Shown here: piece after piece, positions 46,505 to 59,319 of the stretch
Layout of the letters: each line of letters starts with the position of its first letter
Numbering within the stretch: position 1 is the stretch's first letter
Origin: Stictocephala bisonia
Lineage: Eukaryota > Arthropoda > Insecta > Hemiptera > Membracidae
Direction of reading: 5' to 3'
NCBI GenBank assembly: GCA_035578905.1
Contig: JAQJVL010000325.1
Location: 910,198 to 974,197, forward strand
DNA: 64,000 nucleotides
Program-made: the position numbers and the translations under genes
Notes under the pieces: generated by a model
Told to the model about the DNA's origin: nothing
Databases searched by the model: none
Seen by the model: only the letters and a program-made list of their open reading frames with translations

Positions 46505-46955
46505 TAGAATACCAATGTACGTGGGTGGGTGGGTCAATACCAATGTTCGTGGGTGGATGGAGCAATACATCTGTACGTGTATAGGTGGGTCAATACCACT
46601 GTACGTGTATGGGCGTGTGGATGGGTCAATACCACTGTAGGTGTATGAGCGGGTGGGTGGATCAATACCACTGTATGTGTATGGGTGGGCGGGTGGGTCA
46701 CCACCACTGTACGTGTATGGGTGGGCGAGCAGGTCATCACCACTGTACGTGTATGGGTGGGTGGGTGGGACATCACCACTGTATGTGTATGGGTGGGCGG
46801 GTGGGTCATCATCACTGTACGTGTATGGGTGGGTGGATGGGTCATCATTACTGTACTTGTATGGGTGAGTGGTTGGGTCAATACCCCTGTACATATATGG
46901 GTGGGTGGGTCAATACCACTGTACGTGTATGGGTGGGCGGGTGGGTTATCGACTT
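46505..46955. repeat. minisatellite array, G-rich on the plus strand, unit 2 only
   Basis: About 12 units of 35-36 bp (CACTGTACGTGTATGGGTGG plus GCGGGTGGGTCA...). The equivalent place in unit 1 (near 39530-39560) has almost nothing of it. Five overlapping frames of 75-139 codons on both strands are array artefacts. Confidence 0.95.
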
Positions 46956-47394
46956 GGCCCGTTAAGTTTCATGATTTATATCATCTTTTAATCTTTTACT
47001 GTGGATTTTTATATCACTATTCTAATTAAGCTTTCATAATATATGAAACATAACAATAAAAAAAACAACTTATTTTACATTGTATAGTGGTTTCTTGAGA
47101 GTCGATATTGGTAATCTTAGAATGTTCTATTTTTAGGATTATGAACACATTGTACATTGTTAGGTATTAAAATATGTTTGTGCACTGAAAATCTTAGTAT
47201 ACTTTTATTAAGTAAGAAAATTAAATATATATTGAGATCTCTGAATACAATAATATACTTTATAATATATTGTTTATTTGTAATGGCTCAAATATCATTA
47301 AAGATGTCTATTTATTTATCAAATCTAGAATATACCTAAAAAACACTCTTTTCCTAGGATATTATTGTTGAGATAGGAATACACTTTTCAAATT

Positions 47395-47485
47395 CTAATA
47401 AGCAGTGGCTCAATTTGAACCTTGGAACTTGCCCTCCGCATTCTGAAGCCTTAGCCACTGAGCCACCACAGCGGCAAACTGACAC
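47395..47485 (-). mobile_element. SINE family 1 head, minus strand, unit 2
   Basis: Copy of the 39995-40085 element, with the A-box GGTGGCTCAGTGGCTAAGGC intact on the minus strand. Confidence 0.8.
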
Positions 47486-47499
47486 ATCTGTTACTTTCC

Positions 47500-47640
47500 C
47501 ACCCACCCACCCATACACGTACAAGGGTACTGACCCACCTGCTTACGCATACAAGTGCATTGTTGATGACCCACCCTCCCACCCATACACGTACAGTGGT
47601 GTTGACCTGCCCGCCCACCCATACCCGTGCAGTGGTGATA
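47500..47640. repeat. minisatellite units at the right end of unit 2
   Basis: Four C-rich units, ending where the tandem duplication ends. Confidence 0.9.
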
Positions 47641-49095
47641 CGTAAAGCATTTCTTATCGTCTTCCAATATGAATGTCTTAAATTAGCCCTCCAATTGTTT
47701 TAGTTCATGTAAAATAGCCTCCACATCAACGTTAGCCAAGTTTCAGTAACATAGCAGTCAACATTATGCTGAGAACTAACCATTCAGTTAGGCTTCTGAT
47801 TAGGGGATAATCATTTTAGCAGAGTCAACAATATGTTCCCTTCCAGATACTTATACGACGTTAATAGTTAAGTGAATATGATTTAGTTATTACAACCCCA
47901 TTCATCTACAACTAATATGCTTATAGATGAAACCCCATATGTTAAGACACTATTAGATTTATTATTACTACTATTAGGCTTACGTAATGTTTTAAGCCAA
48001 CATTTAATCCAAAATTAATAACATATTGTTGCTGTTTTTTTAGTTGTAAAAGTGTTTTTATGACCAAAAGTCATTCTTAACAATTGAACAAATTTTAATA
48101 TTTTAAAAATGACTAATTTATGTTTCTTAGATTGGTAATGACTTTTTATCTTACTAAACACCTAAATTAGTTTCTTTAAGCTGCAATAATGGTTTATTTC
48201 GATAAACACAAAGAGGGGCATAAAAATACGGAAAGTAAGAAATTATAAATTAATAATTATCAGTAAATAATATATTCCATAAAATATAATTATGGACTAA
48301 TACATTACGAAAAATATCATAAAATTTGTTTAGTATACGACTTGAGTAAATTTCTGTGCTTTTAATGGCATTCTTATATCCATGGATTTATGAGAATAAC
48401 AATGTAGGTGTATGTGTGGGCTGGAAGGTCAATACTATTAAATTGATTAGCACAAGTACAATACTATTGTGCTGATCCATCGGCTGCCTAATACGTACTA
48501 TGGTGAATATTGATTTTATATTACTTAATTTACATAAATGAAAGAAAATAAACATATTTTTATGATTTATAAAGGAAATTTTAACAAACAATTAAAACTT
48601 CAAGTAATTAATAAATTAGTTGAAAGTGCTATTTTACAATATTTTATTAGTTTGCCAAAATTTTTGTTTCAATTGTTAGAATAACAATTTGATATATACA
48701 CAATTTGGACTTTTCCGTTAATTCACTACCACTACTTTTTCCTTTACAACACTAACACGGAAAAGTATCCTTTTTATCCCAATTACTGTTCAGTTAATTT
48801 AGGTTAGGTTTGGTGGCTACTATATTTGATCACGAATTCATAAATCCAATGATTGACTTACTGCCGAATGCTCTCTTAAGATAAGGCCAGTGATATCGAA
48901 TTCCTAGAGGATGAGGAATATCATAGTGGACCTAAAAATGATTGGGGAACAGTTTTTAGAGCAATATAATGTTTATCAAGTAGCAGTGAATTAACAGAAC
49001 AAAAAGGAGTGATAGTGAATTAGCGGAAAAGATGTAAATATACAGTATAAGTGTTGTTGACCTAAATGAGCTATAACATTCAAAATATTAAAATA
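47641..49095. other. spacer between the two duplications
   Basis: AT-rich, with one worn minisatellite-like unit near 48405-48430. No gene was recognised. Confidence 0.4.
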
Positions 49096-49119
49096 AAACT
49101 TCTCATGGTTTTCATCTAA

Positions 49120-49285
49120 ATAAAAATGTTCTTCTCCCACACTCACTTCAATTACGAACTGTAAGTAAAGGTGAAGTTTCACACCTTTTCCTTAATGACA
49201 GTTTTTCATTTTACACACCGAAAAATACACCACTTTCATGATTACATCCCCTGCATTGTATCCTACACCCATCTCCCTTGAACGT
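49120..49285. other. near-identical block, copy B; possible 12-bp exon at 49147-49158
   Basis: Counterpart of 8580-8745. The acceptor and donor strings around the 12-bp unit are unchanged and the one internal difference is silent in the proposed frame. A 63-codon minus frame through the region is not conserved in copy A. Confidence 0.35.
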
Positions 49286-49839
49286 TATAATATGTTATTC
49301 TTTAGGTATATAATCTCTTATAGTTATTCCTCTTTGGCAACTAAAAATATATGAAACTAAACACTGCTTTGGTTTACCCTGATCAGTTGAAATGTATGTG
49401 TCATTCTTTGTGATAACAGTTTGGTTATTGTATTCTTTGAGCAGTACCATTTTAATTTTTAAAAATTCAATTTACCTTAGTTGAAAAATTTTTTTATATT
49501 CTAAACAATACTGTGAGATATTTTTTTAACAATAAACCAAATTATTTAAGAACCAAAGAGAAAGAAATTGCTTTTGCTACACAAACTAGGAGTTATTATG
49601 ATAATTTGTTAACAATTATAACTAATTTATCTTGGAGTTCGTCATTTACTAAATATATATTTTTAAGTTGTCTAAATATGGATGACTGTTTAAGGGGCAA
49701 ATTTGTGAGTGTAGTCATTGTTACCAATTAAAGTTGACAGTTCCTTATATAAAATGCATTTAATAATATCCCCAGGGCAAGCCAACTAAGGAACCTAGAG
49801 TTTGAAAAGGAATCTGAACCACGTAGTATTGGTTTGATT

Positions 49840-50050
49840 TCCAGTAGACTATCAAGCACTGAAATCCTCCAGTTATCTCTCTTGCTCGACCTTCGAACTT
49901 GGTAACCATCCGACCTAGATACCCCGCACTAGCAGTTTCCACGTGAATGGCAACCACTGAGAATACGCCGTATCCATTCTAAACAAGAGCCTGAACCATC
50001 TCATTAGCAACTATTCCTACAGTATCCAAGGTCTAGCATTTCCCTAAATG
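49840..50050. repeat. extra copy of the 12.9-kb / 53.2-kb repeat
   Basis: Shares the GGCAACCA-TGAG core and the preceding TTCCACGT-like text with 12925-13060. Not present at the equivalent place of copy A. Confidence 0.4.
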
Positions 50051-50649
50051 CTTGTATACCGTATTAGTTATATAAAGTATTTTATAGGATCACTAATAAT
50101 TCCATGATTAACATATTGTTGCAAATACTTGTATAAAGTGTACATTGTTTGTTTGCTTCTGGCTTACAACTACGGGCCCTCAAGATATAGTAAAATTTGT
50201 CTCCTTCAATGTCTGTTGACGACCAGGAGAGACTAACTCTTTATATATCTAAGATAATAAAAGAGACGACATTATGAAGAGCTTCCACGAATGGTCCATG
50301 ATCCCTTGATATAAAATTTAAATAACCCTGTGACACCATGTACTACGTTTCTGTATTCAAGATGGAGATATGCCCATACTGAAATACTCCTTTCCTGAAA
50401 ATGAGGAAAGGCTTCAGCTGATGTTTGTGTAACAGAGGGGTTATTTCCCGTCCTTGAAGTGTGGCAGTTGCTATGGTCCTACAGGGTTCTGAAAAATTAA
50501 TTACCACGGTTTGAAAACATAACGTTTTCACTTGTGTATTATGTTTATGTATGATATGATTTCTATTAATGATGATATGTATCACAAATTACGCCTTCTG
50601 TATGTATCACAAATTACGCCTTCTGTATCAGTAAAGAAAGAAAACAAAC
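50051..50649. other. spacer of copy B
   Basis: An 80-codon minus frame (50343-50585) contains FSEPCRTIATATLQGREITP but no recognised motif. A 25-bp direct duplication (ATGTATCACAAATTACGCCT...) lies at 50576-50624. Confidence 0.35.
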
Positions 50650-52095
50650 TGTACGTACTCTCCATTTCAAAAGTATGTAGACCCGAGCTTACAAAAACAC
50701 TGTACTTAGATGAATAATGATAATTACATAATTATTTTCTTTTTAATATAGAAAATTTAATTTTGCGATAATCAATGCCTGTCAAACGCCTTTATAACTT
50801 GTTAGCAACTTTTTATTAACAATTTTTTATAAAAAGTAAAGTTTTTTCGCAGTTTCTAACGAACCATCACATTTTAAAAAATCATAAAACATTGAATTGA
50901 CATTTCATGTAGTGTCGGGATGTGAAGTCAGCCATTAACGACGCCTTCAAACGCCTCATCCGCACAGCATCAAAGTCCCGCGACGTTGCCACGTCTCCGC
51001 TCCAACAGCATGGCACGTCTGACTTCCGTTGTTAAAACATCTATTTGCTGTATTCTTTTAAGTTTCATTAACTATTTTCCATCACCATTCACTCATGACT
51101 GCTTAGGACCGTCAACGGCAGGTTTAAAATGGTAGCTCCCGTTTTATATGTATTGTCGATTATATACATATCATTATTTATAACAGGGAGAAAGACCATT
51201 TAACTGAGAAGTACATATTGAGCCTGTAATAGTAATCCTTGAAACCTTAAATTCATATGATTTTAACGATTTTTCAAACTATTATCTGTAGACTGATAGT
51301 AAATTATGTTGTATATGTTGTACAGACTTGTAAATATTTAAAAAGCCGTTAAAATATTGTAAATGATGAAATGTAAATAATCGGCAATCCCTATGAAACT
51401 GGAGCTATAATTGTTAAACCTGCCGTTGAAGGTGCAAAGCCCTCGTGAGAAATGGTATTGGAAAACTTAAAAGAATACAGCAAATGGAAGTTTTAACAGC
51501 GGCAGTCAGACGTTCCGTGCAGGTAGAGCGGAGAGTGGCAATGTCGCGGGACTTTGATGCCATGCGGATGAGGCATTTGAAGGCGTCGTTAACGGGTGAC
51601 TTCACATCCCGACACTATCTCAAATAAAAACCGCTGATCAACATTTATGGTTGGAAACCATTTTATTTAGTTTGCATGAATCAAGCTGATACCAACAGTA
51701 CCAAATTATAGGCTACTGTGTACCAGTTATCACAGCTGGATAAAAGTTAATCCACAAAAATTACAAGAACTTAAAAAACAATTAAATTAAAATTTTGAAA
51801 CTTCAAGGTAACGTTTGAAAACTAATGACAAAAGTTTAATGAAAGTTTCATCTACATCAAACGTCAATTCAATGTTTTTTTGATTTTTTAAATTTCTTCG
51901 TTTTGCGAAAAACCTATACTTTTTATAACCAATCACTAGTAAAAAATTGTTAACGAGTTTTTTGACCTGCATTGTTCAACACACAATTAAATTCTTTATA
52001 ATAAAAAAATCATTTAATTATCAATATTAGTCTAGGTACAGTCTTTGTAAACTCGGGTCTACATGCTTTTGAAATGGAGAGTAGTCTGTAAATTA
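50650..52095. mobile_element. 1.45-kb long inverted repeat (fold-back type element)
   Basis: The left arm starts at CTCTCCATTTCAAAAGTATG (50660) and matches the reverse complement of 52020-52085. Similarity continues through 50740-50910 with 51830-52005. A tighter inner pair, 50912-51128 with 51408-51624 (end TAGTGTCGGGATGTGAAGTC), is about 215 bp long with few mismatches and has TA at its outer edges. About 200 bp at 51625-51825 occur only in the right arm. The 60-63-codon frames over the inner arm read open on both strands and are not taken as genes. A transcript through it would fold into a long hairpin. Confidence 0.8.
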
Positions 52096-53189
52096 TTGTA
52101 TATCTTAATAAAATACATTAGAGTTTTTTTAAGAAATGATTACTATTGTCTATGCGGGCATATTTTGGTAAATATAATGTCTCAATTAACATATTATAAA
52201 TTTACATTTTAGCAATTAATTATGAGATACCAATTATTTTGAACAGTATTTATTTAATATTTTTTCTAATAACTCTATCCAATTAAGTGATTAGGCTAAT
52301 GTTAACAGCAATCTTATAAAACGTAACCAAACACCTGACACATTGTTTTTTCTTTACTTGCTCCATTATGTATTCCTATTATGTATTCCAGATAAATAAA
52401 ACTTATAATCACTGGGAGTTATGTCCATCAGTATTTTGGTAAATGTAGATATACTAATGGGAGTGACTTGATATAAGTCTTTTTTTTAATTTTTAATATT
52501 TATATTGTACTTTTAATTTTTCACATCGTGAAATATGAAAGTATGTAACATTACAAACACAATTGTATGCAACTCGATATGGAGATTTACGTATACAGAT
52601 TAGATATAGACGTATACTAAATGTTTTACAATCTTATTAAAGAATAATTATGAACTCGTAAATGTAATTTAATCATATCGGTTGGTCTTACTATTTAAAT
52701 TATTACTTATAACGTTCTAAACTACAATCATTTTAGAAAAGAACTAAAATATATATTACTATAATTGTTGCTTGTTCAAAAGACCTATGCGTTGTGTTTT
52801 GATACATAAACAATCAACTGTTACCAGATGATTACATCGATAAAACACTGTTTAAGAATCCCTACATAAAAAAAACACATCATTCTTTCAATATATCGTA
52901 ATTAAATTTAGAAGCCTTGGATTAGACTTATAGCCTGCCTGATTTCACTATCAAAAGTTACATAAATACAGGTGACTTTTCCACATAATACAATTTAATT
53001 CAGGTGTTTTTCATAATGCGATACAAGCTCAGAAAGGATAATTTATACGTATATAATCCAACAGGCAGGAAAACTTTTTACTTGGAATCCGAACCACGTA
53101 GCATTCTTTCTTAATTAATTAGATATCAACTTCAGTTGACTGAGACAATACTGTTACACAGTTTTCTTTTCTATAAAACATCCAAACAT
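52096..53189. other. drifted spacer of copy B
   Basis: Aligns weakly with 10560-10960 (shared phrase AGTATT-TGGTAAAT-TAG). No gene. Confidence 0.35.
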
Positions 53190-53345
53190 TAGCCACCATC
53201 TAATGTGGATCCCTGACTATCACGCAACACAGACACACCAGATTTCTCTAGGAGGGCCTAATTCGATGGCAACAATTGAGCGGACACCATGTAATTATTA
53301 AGAGGACCTAGTATAGAATCTATCACCCACAATCTCCAAAACCCT
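53190..53345. repeat. dispersed repeat, copy B
   Basis: Contains GGCAACAATTGAGCGGACAC; counterpart of 12925-13060. Confidence 0.5.
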
Positions 53346-53574
53346 TCTTTTCCTAATGGCTGAGTTACAAAACTGCGCTACTATAATGCCATAAATAATA
53401 TAATTAAAGATATTAATAAACCTAAATTGTACAATTTATACTTAATTTTTCCTTAAATTTATTATTAAGTTGTGCATGCAAAAATTAGTACGTTTACATA
53501 AATTATCAATGTCTCTAACTTGGCTGGATTGATAATTTACTTCTTTTGGCACTCAAATTAAAAGTAATAATATC

Positions 53575-53850
53575 TTTGTTCACACTACTTTAGAAACGTC
53601 TTTATATTTATTTCTGATAAACAAATAAAATCCCAGTCATATCGATTGTTACGGCAGGCCACAATACTCCGCTAGCAGTAAAATAACACTGATAACACCT
53701 GAAAGACGCTCTACTATCAACAAAGCTTGTACTTTATTGCTTTTAAGGCTGGTGGGGCCCAGCTATCTGGCGTGCAGGACATTTACGGTATAGGTTGTAA
53801 AATTCTTACTAGAATTTATGGCTGTCTTGGGACAAGGGCCATAAACTTCT
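53575..53850. other. highly conserved block, copy B
   Basis: Counterpart of 13125-13385. The part GCAGTAAAATAACACTGATA through GGCGTGCAGGACATTTACGG is unchanged between copies. Confidence 0.5.
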
Positions 53851-53859
53851 AATTCATTT

Positions 53860-55094
53860 TTAATTATATAAAACTGTATAGTACATTATTTTTGTTATTT
53901 ATATTTAGTTAAATTATTTATAGTTTCCATAAATTAATAAATTATATTTTTGGATCTTATCTTGTGAATACCATTTAAAGCCACTACGTCCCCAAAATAT
54001 TGTTGTGTTAAATAATTCAACAAATGTTAGTTTGAATGCTGCCATTTCATATTTAAGGAATACATCATTATTCGTGTACTATGAGGCAGAAAATAATCAC
54101 TTAACTCTCTAATGAGATGTATATTAGCATAGAATTTATAAAGCATTACTTAAACTAATTTGGATTCAATAATCATACCGACGGCTAAGACAATTTCTTT
54201 TTCAACTATGATACTATCAACTATACTGATATAAGATTTTCTTGGATTAGACAAGATTATAGTAATAAAACGTTAATATCTACGTTAAGAACTTATCATA
54301 CCATTGTTTAGGTTACGTTGACCTGTCTTTGAGCTTAAACGTTTTCATTATTTAAAAATGACCTATCATCCGTTCAATAGACCAAGTTATTAAGGATATT
54401 TTATAAAGTCACCCTCTAACCCATCATGCAATAAAAAGGTTTTTGCGGAAGTATGTTCATGAATGATCAGTTGGTTTGTGTAAGCCTATACCTGCCACCC
54501 TTTCGTCATTTTTTACTACACCTATGAACTATGTTATAGCTTTAATCAAAATGTCTACATAAAATATTGTATTTAATGGTATTCATTACAGTAAATTCAT
54601 TCAGTAAAATTTACTGTAATGAAAGTAAAAATACAAAGGCCATCTTGGTTTGGTTTTCTAAATGGCCTCATACATTTAAAATAATGTTATCTGTATTTAA
54701 CTGTGTTTAAAGTTATACCTAGGTTAGTTTAGCACTGAACACAATTACGACAAATTTACTATAGTTTATAATTTTTCGTTATCACTTATTTATAAAATCT
54801 CGTTATTATTTATTGAATATACATTGTCTTCTCTATTTCCAACTACTATCCTAATCAACTTTTTGTATTACTTAAAATATAGAAACTATTTACTATTTCA
54901 ATTAAAAATAAATTCTACATCAATAGCTGTAGTCAAAATATACATTACATATGCATAGTTAGGGCGTTGTTAAATATAGCATAGAATTAATACAATAAAC
55001 ATACAAAATAAGCTGCCAATAAAATTAATTAACGATACTGTAGTAAAAATGTTCACATGGCCAACTTAGTTCCAATGGGCTAAAAATAATTGGA
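53860..55094. other. drifted spacer of copy B
   Basis: No gene. A 15-bp-arm hairpin (TTCATTACAGTAAAT / ATTTACTGTAATGAA) spans 54582-54623. Confidence 0.4.
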
Positions 55095-55475
55095 TATGGC
55101 TATGGAACATTCCAATCCTGAAAAGCTCCACCTCCCTTTCTTAGTGGAAGGGTGTGGCAGGTCAGTTAAAGTTGCTAGACCCACAATACCACCCACCCTC
55201 CATGTAGGATTTTTCTTAAGCCGGATAGTTTACTTAACAGTGGCACTAAGGTCTTCTATTAAAAGTGAAGACCCTTAAAGGTCTAACCTCAGGATTCTTC
55301 TGGATTTTAGCAGAATACTATAAAAAGACACCCTGGACTAGTAAATTTAGGTCTACAGTTTGCAGTTCTCAGTCCGCAGTGTGGAAGTAAAGTAATAAGT
55401 GTTATACAGTGACGGTACATAAAGAGTAGTAGATATTGAATAAATATAAAATAATATCTAGTAATTTATATTTAA
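55095..55475 (+). mobile_element. about 380-bp insert resembling an LTR with a core promoter
   Basis: Copy A runs through the equivalent place without it: AATAATTGGAT is followed there by the text that here resumes near 55480. The insert is GC-richer, has TATAAAAAG at 55320-55328, and about 30 bp later an initiator-like GTTTGCAGTTCTCAGTCCGC region. Such an arrangement is typical of a retroviral-type LTR U3/R or another mobile promoter. No clear TG...CA termini or target duplication were found. A 62-codon plus frame over its left part is probably fortuitous. Confidence 0.4.
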
Positions 55476-57081
55476 GATGATGCCATGTTGTGAAATGTAG
55501 TTATTGTTTGTAAACAAAAGCAACATTTAGTAGTCACATATCGGAGTATCCTTATTATTTATAGAACCCCTTTGGACCATAACAATAATATATGTAATGC
55601 CATTTACAGGCTTTGGTTTATTGCTCAGCTTAATTTGGCTCAATAAGTTATAATTTTAATATTCTCAGTGGCATTATGTCATAAATGGGATTTACTTAAA
55701 ATACATCATAACTTTATTGTACACCCTCCTCTTGTGATGGATTATGGAGTCAATATAGTGGTTTGTTTATGCTTTCTATGGAACAAATAATCCAAATATT
55801 CGCTGATTTTACAAAATAATCCAGAAGTTTGATTGATTAATAAATACCAAATGCTTAAATATTAATAGCCTGAGGTAAATTATTTTAACAATTAATTTAA
55901 ATTAAAACATGTCCGTAATATAACATTTTTAATTGTTATGTTTCTTGAAATAAGCGTGTATTCATAAATATAATATTATAGCCTGACAACAGATGTCTTG
56001 AACTTTGTAAATAAACAGTAATAGATTGTGCATAATGATTTAATGCTACCATAGAGAAAAGAAAGTACATATATCAAAAAGATTTTTTAATAAAAATTAT
56101 ATAATCCTATTACTGAAGTATATCATTTAGTACTAAACAAAGAGTATGCATCAAATGATATCGGGTATACCGGAGTGGCCATAAGTCTGAAATAGGAATT
56201 ACATAAACTCAATTGAAACGTTAGTTTATGTCCCCTCTTATGATGGATTATGGACGTAATACAATGGTGATTCTTGTTCCCTATTCAATAAATTAATTTA
56301 AAGTTCCTCTACTTTTAGTAAATAGATTAACATTTTTATTTATTAGTATACACTCATTAGTTAAGGAATAAAAAAATTAAGCTTAGTTTTTTACTATTCA
56401 CCCCAAGAATTTTAATATACAAGGTTTAAATGCTGTGAACATAAGATTTATAGAATAACAAAAATAAATTAAAATAAATATTTTCATAACTTTGCAGTAG
56501 ATATATAAATATTCTTTGAGTTTCTAAATAAACACTAATTGATTGTGCACTTCACCACAAAGAAAAAATTGTGTTTTTGTAGTGTTTGATAAATACACCT
56601 TCATAAATAGTTTTAATAGGTTTTATTTTCTAAATGGAATACATTTTATACAAAATATAAGTTGCTGTATGAAAGGTAAAAAAAAACTTCACAAATTAGT
56701 CGTTTCCATCATACCTGATGCTACCATCATCACACCTGACGTTAACTTTACATCAAGAATAGCAAGATTGCATATTTATCGTTATTATTAGCATCCTTAA
56801 TGATATCTTTGATATCATCCTTGACATATTTAATGTTATAATTTATATAATGTTTACCACTTTCCTAGATGCTACCCTAAATACTCTCGTTGATGCCATA
56901 TTTCATTTCTTTTTAATTTCCAACCTTAATACCAGCATTATTGATGCCATTCTCAATGACTTTAAATGGTACAGCCTCTTCGTCATGTTTACTTTATCGT
57001 CATTCTCTACCATTGCTCTAAAATTATTTGGGCCGATTCATTCTATGTGTGAATAAATATTACTGATTGAATTATAATATA
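55476..57081. other. drifted spacer of copy B
   Basis: 55560-55740 aligns with 15070-15235. Frames of 68 and 82 codons near 56543-57056 are hydrophobic and unassigned. Confidence 0.35.
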
Positions 57082-57493
57082 CAGGGTGTTTACTTTAAAA
57101 CGTAACCATGCTTGGAAATAAAAACGACAAACCAAACATATATCTATAACACATTTTATTATTATTAACATTTAGTTCTACTATTGAAATGATTTAAATG
57201 ACATTTTTGTTTAGGTTTGGTGTTCAAATAAACCAGCGTTAGCATTCATGCAACGTTCTGCCCATTTTAGTAAATTTCTGGACACCTTTTTCAAAGTTTG
57301 CTCATAAACATGTTTCTAACCTCAACTTAATGACATTGCACGAAACCCAAATAAAGTGAACAATAATTCCACAATGTAAATCAGCCGATAGTGAAGGAAG
57401 AAGAAGAACCAGGGCTACCAACCTAGGTAATTATCTTAAAGCCTTCAATTTTTGTACCTGTAAATAGCGTTGCGTTTTAAAAGGAACACACTG
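57082..57493 (-). mobile_element. 412-bp Tc1/mariner-type deletion derivative
   Basis: The ends CAGGGTGTTTACTTTAAAAC (left) and CAGTGTGTTCCTTTTAAAAC (right, reverse complement) form a 25-bp imperfect inverted repeat flanked by TA (57080-57081 and 57494-57495). Inside, the minus strand keeps the transposase C-terminus (57211-57288): VSRNLLKWAERCMNANAGLF, then EHQT and a stop. This resembles the CxxAxGGHFEHL ending of these transposases. The catalytic core is deleted. Confidence 0.75.
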
Positions 57494-57854
57494 TATATTA
57501 GGCAATGTTGATAAGCAAAGCAATAACTGTCCATTATAGCTAAGTTACAAGTGATGTTGGTTCACTTAAACCAATTAAAACAATAAACAACTAATTATAT
57601 TTATAGTCATTTTTCGTAAGTACCGAAAGTCTGTAAGAATTAAACTTTAAGAACTACTATTGGATTTCTTTTTAACTGTGATCAAAATCCTGATTATACG
57701 TAAATAATTTTTCGAAGAATTGTATGTTATCAATTTATAAGTAATAAAATACTCTATGGTTTATTATGATATATGGATAATTAATGACGAAATTAATGTT
57801 TCAAGGTGTTTTTCCTTATTTGAAGCAATAATGGTGAAGATGTTGTTTTGTGTC

Positions 57855-58125
57855 GGTAGCGTAGTTGGTTCAATCCCAGCTTCATGTGCTAAAGGTTGTC
57901 AGTTCGATCCCAATTAGAGTCAATACATTTTGAGAAGGATCAGCTGATAATCACCGGCTGTTCATTTGTCATTGGGCTATTAATTAATGACACTTTCTAA
58001 GGAATAGTCGGCCTTAGCTTGTAACAATGACTTTATTCGCTCATCTACACTCATCACACTCAATCGAAATCCATATTCGCCCATATCTTGACGATCGGCA
58101 TCTTATGAATAAATAAAAAAAAATG
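57855..58125 (+). mobile_element. tRNA-derived SINE (family 2), best copy
   Basis: The head has an A-box GGTAGCGTAGTTGGTT (57855-57870) and a B-box CAGTTCGATCCC (57900-57911), about 45 bp apart as in tRNA genes. The body shares AGCTGATAATCACCGGCTGT and GCCTTAGCTTGTAACAATGA with the copies at 38.1 and 44.9 kb. It ends AATAAATAAAAAAAAATG, an A-rich tail. It is transcribed by RNA polymerase III and mobilised by a partner LINE, by analogy with the class. Confidence 0.85.
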
Positions 58126-58809
58126 AATTGTGTCAATACAAGAATAGAACATAAAATAATCTATCAATAGACCCCATTTCAACAGGTGTGATTGCTGAAA
58201 CCTATAGCTAAAGAATATAATATGCTATTTTTAATATTAAATTATTGTAGCAAGATTCTCACAATCAGCTGTGTAAGATACTCTTTCTCCTGTTTATTTT
58301 AATTTATTACAAAGAGAATTTTAAGTTATTTATTACGTAAAGCAGATATATTTTTTTAGTTGAAATTTGGTAAAACTTCAAACCAATAATTTCAACTAGA
58401 CTAACTAATCATATTGTAAACAATTATTTATTAATATGATTAAAAGACTACGCAAAACTGTTATTGTAAAAAACATGTTTTTTATAAATCAATAGTTACA
58501 TTGATAGGACAACATAATTTCATATCAAAATTAAATACGTTATGATATAATTATAATTAGACGAGCAAATATGAAAACAAGAGTGTGCTTAAGGGTGAAA
58601 CATGCAATATATGTTGTGTAGTAGTTTTGTATTTAAATAAGTTTTACAATAAAAAAAGACAAATTAAACATGTTTTCTACTTTACAAGTTTAACGTTAAA
58701 ATTAATTTAAACCATATTACCGTATAAATGTGGAAATAGGAGATCGATACACGGTTGGGGATGAAACAAACAAATTGATTTTACAATTCAAATATCGCTT
58801 GTATTTCAT
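58126..58809. other. drifted spacer of copy B
   Basis: CAATCAGCTGTG and CTCTTTC near 58262-58285 match 16720-16745. No gene. Confidence 0.35.
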
Positions 58810-58955
58810 ACTAATCAAGATGACTGCAGTTTTCATTAAAACGATAGACCTTTAATTGGATAACACCATGTTAGAGTCAGCACATTGTCATGTGCGTTGC
58901 GAATTAGGGAACCAAGCTTACTCGCTGAATCAGCAATTCATTAATTAATGTCGTT
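58810..58955. other. conserved block, copy B
   Basis: Counterpart of 17980-18125; AGATGACTGCAGTTTTCATT is unchanged between the copies. Confidence 0.45.
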
Positions 58956-59319
58956 TTAACTTCCCTTACGATAAAACATGACATTTTTTACCCTCCTACA
59001 ATATCCACATTAAAAATTTTTATTAATTGATTTTTATTTACAAACATAACAGACACTAACAATAGTACCGAAACGACTATAATATTGAATTGAATAAAAA
59101 AAAAAAATATATATATATATGCTTAAAATATTGTTTTTGTATCCTTAAACACAATTTATTTTGTATTAGGTTACCTCTAATGTATATACGTTCAACATTA
59201 GCTATATAATGTGTACAATTTTGAGGGACGTATATCTAGAGCATGGTAGTTTCCACCCTTATTGTAACACAGAAAAATACTAATGAGTTACCTATTTTTA
59301 TTCTGTTTAGAATTAAAAA

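Larger units (their letters stand above)
40206..47640 (+). repeat. unit 2 of the 7-kb tandem duplication
   Basis: Second unit, about 500 bp longer than the first. Extra sequence lies at about 40680-40975 (upstream part of the reverse transcriptase), 45545-45715, and the 46505-46955 minisatellite. The 35130-35490 stretch of unit 1 is missing here, near 42285-42340. Confidence 0.92.

Noticed and set aside
46475..47029. Frames of 75-139 codons with WVGG/HPPTH repeats
   Set aside because: Same cause: minisatellite periodicity divisible by three.
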